From an uncultured Dehalococcoidia bacterium (GTDB taxonomy: Bacteria; Chloroflexota; Dehalococcoidia; Lucifugimonadales; UBA3495): DNA of 64,000 bases. The notes beneath the pieces are model-generated. The model saw only the letters and a program-made list of their open reading frames with translations, did not search any database and was not told the origin of the DNA. Where the stretch lies: assembly GCA_951812535.1 (NCBI GenBank), contig CATOSK010000001.1, positions 186,001 to 250,000 on the forward strand, read 5' to 3'. The translations under genes and the position numbers were made by a program. Position 1 is the first letter of the stretch. Each line of letters begins with the position of its first letter. Shown piece by piece: positions 9,247 through 19,273 of this stretch.

Positions 9247-10134
9247 CTACCCATCCAACGCCGGCAGCAACCCCAGCATCTCCCGCGCTTCTTCCGGTGT
9301 CGCCGGTTCCCTCCCGTTCAGCCGCGCCATCGTAACCGCCCACTCGATGTACTGCGCGTTGGATGAAGGCTGCGGGTTGTTCGGAAGGAAGGGGCTGTCC
9401 TCGAACCCCACCCGGATATGCGCCCCTGTCGCGATTGCCACGCTGCACAGCACGAACGTCTGGCTCCCGCTGCTGTGCGCCAGCCACGTCGCTTCGGGAT
9501 AAAGCTCCCGGATATTGTCTGTGATCATCGTGTAGTTGCGGACGCTCCCCACCATGGACTGCCGCCCGTCTCCCCAGTGCGCCGACGGCTCCACCAGGAA
9601 ATAACGGCTGCTGCGTATCTTCCCCTCCCTCATCAGCGTCGTCGCGTTGTTCAGCATCCCCGTGTCATGTACCGCCGGCTCCGGGAACGTCCCCCGCTGA
9701 TAACACGCGTCCAACGTCGCGCAGATATCCTCGTAGCTGTTCGGAGAAATGGTCGTCCGCCGTTCCCCCGTCTCCGGGTCCGCTGGCCACCGGATCCCGT
9801 ACCCCAGGTTAAGCGACACCATCTCCACTGGATTCGGCGTCTCAAGCAAATACCGTGTAACCGCCTCCACCGGAATATCCTGTCCCCGCGCTGTGGTGTG
9901 GTTCAGCACTAGGTCGCACTGCGCCCGTATCAACCCGTCCGCCCGGGCGTACCAGGCCGGATCGTAGCTGACCCTGCCATCGGGATGCCGAGCGTGGAAA
10001 TGGACAATCGACGCCCCCGCTTCATAGCACCGCACCGCCTCCTGCGCCACTTCTTCTGGTGTCCAGGGCACGTTGGGATTCAGGTCCCGCGCCCGCCCGC
10101 CGTTCAGGCACCCCTTGATGATTATCTTGTCCAT
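9247..10134 (-). CDS. Beta-keto acid cleavage enzyme (BKACE, DUF849 family)
   Basis: A 295-residue TIM-barrel zinc enzyme of the 3-keto-5-aminohexanoate cleavage (Kce) superfamily. It condenses a beta-keto acid with acetyl-CoA to give acetoacetate and a CoA ester. The zinc ligands are in IVHFHARH (H45 and H47). The N-terminal IIIKGCLNGG and the downstream EMVSLNLG are family hallmarks. ATG has AGGAGG 6 bases upstream. The gene is divergent from the molybdenum hydroxylase. Specificity is unknown: BKACEs act on many keto acids, and a keto acid made by the nearby CoA-transferases is possible. Confidence 0.9.
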   Translation of the reverse strand: MDKIIIKGCLNGGRARDLNPNVPWTPEEVAQEAVRCYEAGASIVHFHARHPDGRVSYDPAWYARADGLIRAQCDLVLNHTTARGQDIPVEAVTRYLLETPNPVEMVSLNLGYGIRWPADPETGERRTTISPNSYEDICATLDACYQRGTFPEPAVHDTGMLNNATTLMREGKIRSSRYFLVEPSAHWGDGRQSMVGSVRNYTMITDNIRELYPEATWLAHSSGSQTFVLCSVAIATGAHIRVGFEDSPFLPNNPQPSSNAQYIEWAVTMARLNGREPATPEEAREMLGLLPALDG

Positions 10135-10262
10135 GCCCGCCTCCTGGCACCTTCATTTCTCCGTGGTGACCCTGCCCGCCGCCTTCAATTCCGGGGCGGA
10201 TATGATATTATAAGGCCCGAACGATTACCTCGATTTTCCTGATCTAATCGGTGGAGGAATAC

Positions 10263-12587
10263 ATGCTGGACTACAAGCCGAACATAGTCCTGTCCAACGA
10301 AGAATACAACGTCGTTGGCACCCGTCCCGTCCGTCCCGACGGTGCTGACAAAGTGACCGGAAAGGCCCGCTACTCGGCTGACATCAACCTGCCGGGCATG
10401 CTCTACGGGAAGATCCTCCGCAGCCCCCACGCCCACGCCCGCATCAAGAAACTGGACACCAGCCGCGCCGAGGCCCATCCCGGCGTTCGCGCTGTCATTA
10501 CCGGCGCAGACCTCCTCCAGCCCGCCGGCCGCGCCTCCGACCTCACCGAGGGCGCGATGGTCAACTACAAGTTCCTCAGCAACAACGTCCTCGCCCAGGA
10601 AAAGGCCCTCTACAAGGGACATGCCATCGCAGCCGTCGCTGCGGCCAGCGCCCATGTCGCCGAGGAGGCTCTTGCCCTGATTGACGTCGAATACGAGGTC
10701 CTCCCCCCAATTCTGGACGCTCCGGATGCCATGAAGGAAGACGCCCCTTTGGTCCACGAACGCCTCGCCGCCATGAACACCGCCAACATCCGCGCCGGCG
10801 GCGTTCTTGACGACGACGACGCTTCTCGCGGCACCAACATCGCCAACCACTTCGAGTTCCGCCTCGGTGACACCGAAGCCGGATTCCAGGAAGCCGACAT
10901 CATCGTCGAGAAGGAGACCTCCACAGTCGCCGTCCACCAGGGCTATATCGAGCCTCACAGCGGCACCGCCATGTGGCACGAGGACGGCACCCTCACCGTC
11001 TGGTCCTCCAGTCAGGGACACTTCACCGTCCGCGACTACACCGCCCGCCTCATGGGCGTCCCGGTCTCCAGCGTCAAGGCCGTACCCATGGAGATCGGTG
11101 GCGGCTTCGGGGCCAAGCTCACCATGTACTCCGAGCCCGTCGCCGCCGGACTGGCCCGCAAAGCGGGTGCCCCGGTCAAGGTCACCATGAACCGCACCGA
11201 GGTCTTCGAGGCCACCGGCCCCACCTCCGGCACCCAGATCAAGGTCAAGCTCGGCGCAACCAAGGACGGCCGCTTCACCGCCGCCGAGGCCCAGCTTGTC
11301 TTCGAAGCCGGCGCGTTCCCCGGCTCCCCCGTCCCCGGCGGAGCCCAGTGCATGATGGGCGCCTACGACATCCCCAACGCCTACATCGAGGGCTACGACA
11401 TCGTCGTCAACCGCCCCAAGACCGCGGCCTACCGCGCCCCGGGTTCCCCCGCCGCTGCCTTCTGTATTGAGACCGCCATCGACGAGCTTGCCGAGAAGCT
11501 TGGCATGGACCCCATCGACATCCGCATCCTCAACAGTTCCAGGGAAGGCGTCCGGCGCGCCACCGGTCCCCTCATGCCCAAGGTCGGATTCATCGAGGTT
11601 CTTGAAGCAGCCAAGGCTCACCCTCATTACAGCGCCCCCAAGGATGGTAAGTTCCGCGGCCGCGGCGTCGCCAGCGGGTTCTGGGGCAACAACACCGGGC
11701 CTTCCGCGGCGGTTGCTACCGTCACCCCGGACGGAATAGTCAATCTTGCCGAGGGTTCCCCGGACATCGGCGGCACCCGCGCATCGGTATCCCAGCAGCT
11801 CGCTGAGGTTCTTGGGATACCCATTGAGGACGTCCATCCTCAGATAGCGGATACCGATTCCATCGGGTTTACTTCCAATACCGGCGGCAGCGGCGTCACC
11901 TTCAAGACCGGTATCGCCGCCTACACCGCCGCTCACGATATCCGCCAGCAGATGATCGACCGCGCCGCCAAAATATGGGATGTCGATGCTGCTGATGTTA
12001 CCTATGAAAACGGGGTCGTTCAGCACGTATCCGACTCTGAACTCAGGCTGACCTTCAAGCAGCTTGCCGCCCGCCAGGTTCCCACCGGTGGCCCCATCGT
12101 CGGCGCGGCCGGAGTCAACCCGCCCGGTGCCGGTCCCGCCCTTGCCACCCATATGGTCGACGTGGAAGTGGACGTGGATACCGGGAAGGTCGAAGTCGTC
12201 CGCTACACCGCCCTCCAGGACGCCGGAAAGGCCATCCACCCCAGCTATGTCGAAGGACAGATTCAGGGCGGTGTGGTCCAGGGGATCGGTTGGGCCCTCA
12301 ACGAGGAGTACTACGTCAACGACAACGGGCACATGCTCAACTCCAGCTTCCTGGACTACCGCATGCCCGTCAGCCTCGACCTGCCCATGATCGACACCGT
12401 GGTCGTGGAAATCGCCAACCCCAACCACCCCTACGGAGTGCGCGGTGTCGGCGAAGTCTGCATCGTCCCTCCAATGGCCGCCATCTCCAACGCCATCTAC
12501 GACGCCATCGGCGTGCGCCTCAACAGCCTGCCGATGAACCCCGGCGCGGTGTTGGAAGCCCTCTGGGAAAAGGAAAACTCCGCTTAG
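10263..12587 (+). CDS. Xanthine dehydrogenase/CoxL-family molybdopterin-binding large subunit
   Basis: A 774-residue molybdenum hydroxylase catalytic subunit of the xanthine oxidase family. It has an N-terminal Ald_Xan_dh_C-type domain (VRPDGADKVTGKARYSAD), the Mo-cofactor motifs GGGFGAK (about 279-285) and AYRAPGSP (about 389-396), and near the C terminus GVRGVGEV, where the catalytic glutamate sits. It lacks the CO-dehydrogenase loop VAYRCSFR, so CO oxidation is not supported. ATG 10263 is chosen because GGAGG lies just upstream. No FAD or 2Fe-2S subunit gene is adjacent: only a MoaD-like protein follows, 12 bases away. Confidence 0.92.
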   Translation: MLDYKPNIVLSNEEYNVVGTRPVRPDGADKVTGKARYSADINLPGMLYGKILRSPHAHARIKKLDTSRAEAHPGVRAVITGADLLQPAGRASDLTEGAMVNYKFLSNNVLAQEKALYKGHAIAAVAAASAHVAEEALALIDVEYEVLPPILDAPDAMKEDAPLVHERLAAMNTANIRAGGVLDDDDASRGTNIANHFEFRLGDTEAGFQEADIIVEKETSTVAVHQGYIEPHSGTAMWHEDGTLTVWSSSQGHFTVRDYTARLMGVPVSSVKAVPMEIGGGFGAKLTMYSEPVAAGLARKAGAPVKVTMNRTEVFEATGPTSGTQIKVKLGATKDGRFTAAEAQLVFEAGAFPGSPVPGGAQCMMGAYDIPNAYIEGYDIVVNRPKTAAYRAPGSPAAAFCIETAIDELAEKLGMDPIDIRILNSSREGVRRATGPLMPKVGFIEVLEAAKAHPHYSAPKDGKFRGRGVASGFWGNNTGPSAAVATVTPDGIVNLAEGSPDIGGTRASVSQQLAEVLGIPIEDVHPQIADTDSIGFTSNTGGSGVTFKTGIAAYTAAHDIRQQMIDRAAKIWDVDAADVTYENGVVQHVSDSELRLTFKQLAARQVPTGGPIVGAAGVNPPGAGPALATHMVDVEVDVDTGKVEVVRYTALQDAGKAIHPSYVEGQIQGGVVQGIGWALNEEYYVNDNGHMLNSSFLDYRMPVSLDLPMIDTVVVEIANPNHPYGVRGVGEVCIVPPMAAISNAIYDAIGVRLNSLPMNPGAVLEALWEKENSA

Positions 12588-12599
12588 CCGGGAGCAACT

Positions 12600-12869
12600 A
12601 TGGCTGAGGTCTGGATACCCCCTCAGATGCAGGACGTCACCGGCGGCCAGGAACGTGTCCAGGTCGACGGCAGGACTGTTCGTCAGTTGGTCAACAACCT
12701 TGACAATCAATTCCCCGGCCTCAAGTCCATGCTCTACGACGAAGAAGAGGACGACATAATGGCTGGCCTCGCTGTCATCGTCGACGGCGAAGCCAGCCAG
12801 CTCGGCCTCCTCGAGCGCGTCTCCGAGACCAGCGAAGTCCACTTCCTCCCCGCCATCGGCGGCGGCTAG
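12600..12869 (+). CDS. MoaD/ThiS-like sulfur-carrier protein
   Basis: An 89-residue ubiquitin-fold protein ending in PAIGGG, i.e. with the C-terminal Gly-Gly used for thiocarboxylation. The VQVDGRTVRQLVNNLDNQFPG segment and VIVDGEASQ fit MoaD-type carriers, which deliver sulfur for the molybdopterin dithiolene. It is 12 bases downstream of the molybdenum hydroxylase gene, so a role in that enzyme's cofactor is a reasonable inference. ThiS or another sulfur pathway is possible. Length is typical. Confidence 0.8.
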   Translation: MAEVWIPPQMQDVTGGQERVQVDGRTVRQLVNNLDNQFPGLKSMLYDEEEDDIMAGLAVIVDGEASQLGLLERVSETSEVHFLPAIGGG

Positions 12870-12952
12870 GGATACCCAACCCGGAGGTTGCCAACGAGGC
12901 GTCCACCGGGGTGCCCTGCTACGTGTCCGCCATATTTCAACGAGGACCATTG

Positions 12953-13429
12953 ATGTCCCCCTCCACAACCACCCCCAACACCCCTCCCAGCCTCAACGCC
13001 GCCCGCGAAATCCGCCGCGACACCCCCCTCCGTCGTGCCCGCACCTGCTACACGCATCTCGCCGGCCTATCCGGAGTAACCCTCACAGGCACCCTCCTGT
13101 CCCGCCGTTGGATCGAAGAAGCTGGCATTTCCCGAGGCCGCGTCGACTACCGCCTAATCCCGTCGGGGGGAAAAGCTCTTCTGGATCGCGGCGTTATCAT
13201 CCCCGTCCCATCCCGTACCCAACGTTACGCCTACGGATGCGTCGACTGGACCGAGCGCCGCTGCCATCTCGCTGGAGGCCTTGGCGCCGCCATCCTCGAC
13301 CGTCTCTTCGCCGACGGCATCGTCGCCCGCTTGCCCGCACCCGGCGGAAAACCCCTCTCCAACCGCAACCCCTTAAGGGTTCTCTCGCTGCAACGCCCGT
13401 TGGAAACCTGGCTGGGCCTGCCCGTCTAG
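12953..13429 (+). CDS. ArsR-type regulator C-terminal domain protein, N-terminal HTH not found
   Basis: A 158-residue protein. From about residue 28 it reads like the C-terminal half of a widespread family of about 220-residue ArsR-like regulators: RARTCYTHLAG, then LIPSGGKALLDRGV, CVDWTERRCHLAGGLGAAILDRL and a final winged segment. The usual N-terminal 80-residue winged helix is missing and replaced by a short threonine/proline-rich stretch. ATG 12953 has CGAGGA upstream, with an in-frame GTG at 12911 as alternative. It could be a truncated regulator, a decaying gene, or a protein acting by protein-protein contact. Confidence 0.55.
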   Translation: MSPSTTTPNTPPSLNAAREIRRDTPLRRARTCYTHLAGLSGVTLTGTLLSRRWIEEAGISRGRVDYRLIPSGGKALLDRGVIIPVPSRTQRYAYGCVDWTERRCHLAGGLGAAILDRLFADGIVARLPAPGGKPLSNRNPLRVLSLQRPLETWLGLPV

Positions 13430-13459
13430 CTTTCTGCGCCCCCTCCGTTTCCGCATCGG

Positions 13460-13489
13460 TTGAATGAATTTTCTCCCCTCAGTTACAAT
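13460..13489 (+). promoter_or_regulatory. Histidine operon promoter
   Basis: TTGAAT (13460-13465), 18 bases, TACAAT (13484-13489). Transcription would begin near 13496, only a few bases before the TTG start at 13499, so hisZ may be translated from a nearly leaderless message. Confidence 0.55.
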
Positions 13490-13498
13490 ACCCCTGCG

Positions 13499-14959
13499 TT
13501 GAACAACCAGAACACGAACCAGCACCCCCGGGGCGTCGTCCCACAGGCATCCTGGCTGCGCGCCCGCCGGCTCCAGGACAAACTCCTGCATCTCATCGGT
13601 AGCTACGGATACACCTTCCTCGACCTGCCCATACTGGAGTCCACTGACCTGCTCCTGCGTAAGTCCGGTGGAGACCTTGCCTCCCAGATTTACAGCTTCC
13701 TGGATCCCGCCGGCGCCTCCGTTAGCCTCCGTCCCGAGTTTACCTCTTCCCTTATGCAGCACTTCTTGGACCAGCCGGAACCCAGGGATGTACCAACCCG
13801 CTGGCAATACGCCGGCCCCGTCTTCCGCTTCGGCGGCCCCGGGCCGGACGCCGACCCTCAGTTCACCCAGATCGGCGCCGAACTCATCGGGGCCTCCGGC
13901 GTGCTCGCCGATGCCGAGCTGGTGACCTTGGCTTCCGACCTGCTCCTGTCCCTCGGCATCCGTGACTACGTCGTTGCTCTCGCCGACCTCCAGGTCCTCA
14001 GCAGCCTCCTGGAAGTCGTCCGGATCTCCGACCGAGCCCGTTCCTTCGTCGCTGCCAACATCCCCGCCATGCGTTCCGGCGAGGAATCCGTCGAGTCCTT
14101 ACTCGACCGCGCCATGACTCTGCACCTCGTCGGCCAGGGTGCCGCCGACCGCAACCTCGCTCCCGCCATCGCCGGCTTGGACGACGACCAGGCCCGCTCC
14201 GTCCTTCACGGCTTCCTGGGCTGGAGCGGTTCCGACCTCCTCCAGTTGGGCCAGCGCGACCCCGATGAAGTCGTGGAGCGGCTCCTCCGCAAGCTCCGTG
14301 GTAGCGACGACTCCGCCGAGCTGGAAAAAGCTCTCCACCTCGCCCACGCTCTCGCCAATGTCCGCGGCGAGCCCGCTTCCGCCGTGTCCCAGGCCCGTCA
14401 GACCCTCTCCGCTGCCGGCGCGGACCCGGCCCCGTTGGACCGACTTGAAGAGCTTGTCCGCCTTTTGACCGGACAACCCGCCCTCCGGGATTCCATTCAG
14501 CTTGACTTCGGGCTTATGCGTGGTATTGCCTATTACAACGGCATCGTTTTCGAGGTCAGCCACCCCGATTCATCGGGTTCTCTCGGTGGCGGCGGACGGT
14601 ACGACTCCCTCGCTCTCGCCTTCGGCAACCCCGATCCTGTCCCGGCTCTGGGTTTTGCCTGTAACCTCAACGCGCTGCTGGAACTCGCGGACGGCCTGTC
14701 CTCCGGTCTTGACCCTGGTGTCCCTTTCCTGGAATGGCCCGAGTCCGCCCTCATCGTTCCCAGCGGCCTTGGGGCCCGTCTTCCTGCGCTCGTCGCCGCC
14801 CAGGAATGGCGCCGGAAGGGTTCTCAGGCCCGTTTGTCGGTCCTGGAGGCACCTGCCGAAGTCGCCATGACTGGAGAAGTTCATCAGGGCATTGACTCCG
14901 TTGTCACCGTCGACGTCAGCGGCTCTCAGACCGTCCGGCCACCCTCCGGTAGTAACTGA
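13499..14959 (+). CDS. hisZ: ATP phosphoribosyltransferase regulatory subunit HisZ-like (HisRS paralogue)
   Basis: A 486-residue class II synthetase-like protein at the head of the his operon. Motif 2 is recognisable (SLRPEFTSSLMQHF, RWQYAGPVFRFGG), as is the histidine-A-like segment GLMRGIAYYNGIVFE. In motif 3, however, the synthetase arginine is lost (GFACNLNALLE in place of GxExR), so it should not aminoacylate. The C terminus (ALIVPSGLGARLPALVAAQEW) still resembles an anticodon-binding domain, making it longer than most HisZ (about 380-420). TTG 13499 is chosen over TTG 13460 because the latter lies in the promoter -35 box. It probably controls HisG. Confidence 0.75.
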   Translation: MNNQNTNQHPRGVVPQASWLRARRLQDKLLHLIGSYGYTFLDLPILESTDLLLRKSGGDLASQIYSFLDPAGASVSLRPEFTSSLMQHFLDQPEPRDVPTRWQYAGPVFRFGGPGPDADPQFTQIGAELIGASGVLADAELVTLASDLLLSLGIRDYVVALADLQVLSSLLEVVRISDRARSFVAANIPAMRSGEESVESLLDRAMTLHLVGQGAADRNLAPAIAGLDDDQARSVLHGFLGWSGSDLLQLGQRDPDEVVERLLRKLRGSDDSAELEKALHLAHALANVRGEPASAVSQARQTLSAAGADPAPLDRLEELVRLLTGQPALRDSIQLDFGLMRGIAYYNGIVFEVSHPDSSGSLGGGGRYDSLALAFGNPDPVPALGFACNLNALLELADGLSSGLDPGVPFLEWPESALIVPSGLGARLPALVAAQEWRRKGSQARLSVLEAPAEVAMTGEVHQGIDSVVTVDVSGSQTVRPPSGSN

Positions 14960-15052
14960 ATCCTCCGTTCCCGCCTCTCCGCTTCCCTTGCCCTCTCGCC
15001 GGGGACAGGGTAGGATTAGCTAGGCGACCACCTGCCCGTTTCACCCGCTGAA

Positions 15053-16093
15053 ATGTACGAAAACAACGAAAGCCACGACACGCTCCACCTCGTCTTGCCT
15101 AGCGACGGTGAGCTCTATGACTCCACCTTGGAGTTTCTCAAGGACTGCGGCCTCGGGGTCCGCCGTCCCAGCGCCCGCCGCTACACCGCCTACGTTCCCG
15201 CCCTCCCGGGGATTGAGGTTCTTTTCCAGCGCACCGCTGACATTACCCGCAAGGTGGAGGAGGGCAGCGCCGAAGTAGGCATCACTGGGCTGGACCGCCT
15301 GCTCGAATACCGCAGCGACGAACAGGCCGTTGTCCCTCTCATCGAGGACCTCGGTTATGGCCGCTGCGAGTTCGTCCTCGCCGTCCCCGACGCTTGGCTG
15401 GACGTGACTTCCGTGGATGATCTGGCCGACCTTGCTCTTGAATTTCACGAGAAGGGATCCCGCCTCCGCATCGCATCCAAGTATCCCCGCCTGCTCCGCC
15501 AGTATCTGTTCGACCGCGGCATCAACTACTTCACCATAGTTGCCGCCAGCGGAGCGTTGGAAGCAGCCCCCACCGCCGGATATGCCGACCTCATTGCCGA
15601 CATCACCGCCACTGGCGCCACCCTCCGCGAAAACCGCCTCAAGACCCTGGAGGGAGGCACCGTCCTCAGTTCCCAGTCCTGCGTCATCGGAAACCCCGCC
15701 CAGTTGGCCCTTTCGCCGGCTCGTTCCCGCCTCGCTCGCCATTTGATCGAGTTGATCGAAGCCCACCTTCAGGCCGAGCCCTTCTACCGCCTCACCGCCA
15801 ACGTCGTTGGGCCGTCGCCCGAGGCTGTCAGTGCCATCATCCTCGCCCGTCCCCAGGTTGCCGGACTGCGTGGTCCCACCGTGGCCCGCGTCTACAACAT
15901 CGCGGAGGAGGACTGGTACAGCGTCAGCCTCCTCGTCCGCAAGGGCCAGTTGATGGAAGCCGTCGACCACCTTCGCGACTGCGGCGGCGTGGACATTGCC
16001 GCTTCCCCGGTCAGTTACCTCTTCCGTGGCCAATCCGAGGCCTACCGGAATCTTCTCCACCTCAACGGCGCGGCAGCCCCGGCGGAACGCTGA
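15053..16093 (+). CDS. hisG: ATP phosphoribosyltransferase HisG, long form
   Basis: Catalyses the first step of histidine synthesis, PRPP plus ATP to phosphoribosyl-ATP. The protein has 346 residues: the catalytic periplasmic-binding-like domain (LVLPSDGELYDSTLEFLKDCGL at the start, VEEGSAEVGITGLDRL, and the PRPP-loop region AGYADLIADITATGATLREN) is followed by about 75 extra residues (LTANVVGPSPEAVSAIILA onward). That tail is the ACT-like C-terminal regulatory domain of long HisG. It lies 93 bases after hisZ and 1 base before the phospholipase-like gene. Carrying both a HisZ-like gene and a long HisG is unusual. Confidence 0.93.
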   Translation: MYENNESHDTLHLVLPSDGELYDSTLEFLKDCGLGVRRPSARRYTAYVPALPGIEVLFQRTADITRKVEEGSAEVGITGLDRLLEYRSDEQAVVPLIEDLGYGRCEFVLAVPDAWLDVTSVDDLADLALEFHEKGSRLRIASKYPRLLRQYLFDRGINYFTIVAASGALEAAPTAGYADLIADITATGATLRENRLKTLEGGTVLSSQSCVIGNPAQLALSPARSRLARHLIELIEAHLQAEPFYRLTANVVGPSPEAVSAIILARPQVAGLRGPTVARVYNIAEEDWYSVSLLVRKGQLMEAVDHLRDCGGVDIAASPVSYLFRGQSEAYRNLLHLNGAAAPAER

Positions 16094-16094
16094 C

Positions 16095-16842
16095 ATGCCC
16101 AACCTTCCCATGCACATCTTCCTCGCTTGCGAGGTCGCCCGCGAGCTCGATTGGGGATTCGTCAACGACAACCTTGGCAGCTGCTTCCTCGGCTCCACCG
16201 CCCCAGACGTCCGCGCCATGACCAAGTGGGAGCGGGAGCGCACCCATTTCGCCCCCCTGACCATCCGCGAATCAGGCTCCGGCACGCGCCGTATGTTCGA
16301 GCAGAATCCCCACTTGGCCGAAAATGGCAGCCAGTCTCGTGAGACCCGGTCCTTCCTCGTCGGCTACGTCAGCCACCTCACCGCCGACGAAATCTGGATT
16401 ACCTCCATGTTCCACCCCCACTTCGGCGTCGAAAGCCGCGTCACCGATACCCAGCTCGAAGCCCACATCTTGGACCGCGCCCTTCAGCTCGACATGGACC
16501 GCGCGGTTCTCCGGGAAAACGACGGATTGTCTGGCCCCGCTGCACATCTCTCCGGCTCCGGGGCGGCTGTTGATGTCGGTTTTCTCGAATCCGAAGTCAT
16601 CCAGGAATGGCAGGAATGGGTCGCCCGCTTCCTCACCTGGGACTTTAGCTGGGAGCGCCTCAAGCGCGCCCTCAACCGCATGTACCGTGACAACGGCGAA
16701 GTCCAGGAAGCCGTCGACCACTTCCTTGTCGCCATGCCCGACAGCCTCCAACGCGCCTACGACAAGGTCCCCGATTGGGATGTCCAAGCCTACCAGGCCC
16801 GGGTTATCAGCGAGACCATCCAGCAAGCCAAGGAGTACCTGA

Positions 16843-16853
<11 letters not shown>
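16095..16853 (+). CDS. Zinc-dependent phospholipase C-like protein embedded in the his operon
   Basis: A 252-residue soluble protein with the pattern of the zinc-dependent phospholipase C/S1-P1 nuclease-like family: MPNLPMHIFLACEV at the start, LGSTAPDVRAMTKW, an early THF histidine, and SFLVGYVSHLTADEIW, where histidine and aspartate would bind zinc. ATG 16095 follows the hisG stop by 1 base, and its own stop overlaps the hisD start by 11 bases, so it is translationally embedded in the operon. It has no signal peptide. No role in histidine synthesis is known for the family, and it might serve as a phosphatase-like activity. Confidence 0.7.
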
Positions 16854-18179
<1,326 letters not shown>

Positions 18180-18183
<4 letters not shown>

Positions 18184-19271
18184 CTAGCGTTCAGGACCTG
18201 ATCGTCCCCCACCTCCGCGCCCTCAACACCTACCAGGGCGTCGACCCCATGGAGGTCCTCGCCGAGCAGGCCGGGATCGCCCCCGAGGATGTCATTCGCC
18301 TCAACGGGAACGAAAACCCCTACGGCCCTTCACCCAGGGTCGTCGAAGCCCTCGGCAAGTTCCAGCACTACAACCACTACCCCGACCCCGGCCAGCGCCG
18401 CCTCCGCGAGGCTCTGTCGGACTACCTCGAAGTCGACCCCGGCCGCATCGTCTGCGGCAACGGCAGCGACGAACTCATCGACATGCTGCTCCGCATGTTC
18501 GTCGGACCAGGTGACAACGTCCTGCTGCCCACCCCCACCTTCGGAATGTATGCCTTCAACACCGAGGTCGTCGGCGGCGACCCCGTATCCGTCCCCCGCG
18601 ACGACAACTTCGAAATCGACCTCGAAGCCGTCCGTATCGCCGTCACCCCCAAGACCAAGGCCGTTTTCTTGGCGTCGCCCAACAACCCCAGCGGAAACGT
18701 CGCCACCGAGGCTCAGATTCAGGGCCTGCTTGAGACCGGAGTCTTGGTCGTTGTGGACGAGGCCTACTACGAGTTTTGCGGCGAATCCGTCCTCCCCATG
18801 GTCGAAGACTACCCCAACCTCGTCGTCCTCCGCACCTTCAGCAAATGGGCCGGCTTGGCTGGCTTGCGCCTCGGCCTCGGCGTCATGGACCCCGCCATCA
18901 GCCAGACCATGATGAGCATGAAGCCCCCCTACAATGTCACCCTCCCCGCCGAGGTCGGCCTCCTCGCTTCCCTGGAAGACCGCCCCACCCTTATGTCCCG
19001 TGTACAAGCCATCGTCCAGGAGCGGGATCGGATGATGTCCCTCCTCCAGCAAATCCCCGGGGTCGACCCCTGGCCCTCCCGGGCCAACTTCATCCTTTGC
19101 GGTCTACCCGAAGGGCGCGGCAAGGAGATATTCGAGGGCCTCTGCCGACGCGGAATCTTCCTCCGCTATTTCGGCAACGCCCGCCTCCAGGACTACATCC
19201 GCATCAGTGTTGGCCTCCCCGAAGAAACGGACGCAGTTATCGCCGCCTTGGCCGACCTTGTGGGAGCCTAG
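18180..19271 (+). CDS. hisC: Histidinol-phosphate aminotransferase
   Basis: A 363-residue class II (fold type I) PLP-dependent aminotransferase. It converts imidazole acetol phosphate and glutamate to histidinol phosphate. LNGNENPYGPSP (41-52), the PLP aspartate in VVDEAYYEF (D193) and the Schiff-base lysine in RTFSKWAGLAGLRLG (K222) are all present. The ATGA overlap with hisD shows translational coupling, and hisB follows 2 bases after the stop. Confidence 0.96.
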
Positions 19272-19273
19272 CC

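Noticed and set aside
10263-12587. Annotation as carbon monoxide dehydrogenase large subunit
   Set aside because: The VAYRCSFR active-site loop of aerobic CO dehydrogenase is absent; AYRAPGSP stands in its place.
10185-12968. Very long (927-codon) open frame opposite the molybdenum hydroxylase gene
   Set aside because: It is antisense to a protein with unmistakable motifs, and its composition (repeated G, V, D) is typical of the complement of a C-rich third-position gene.
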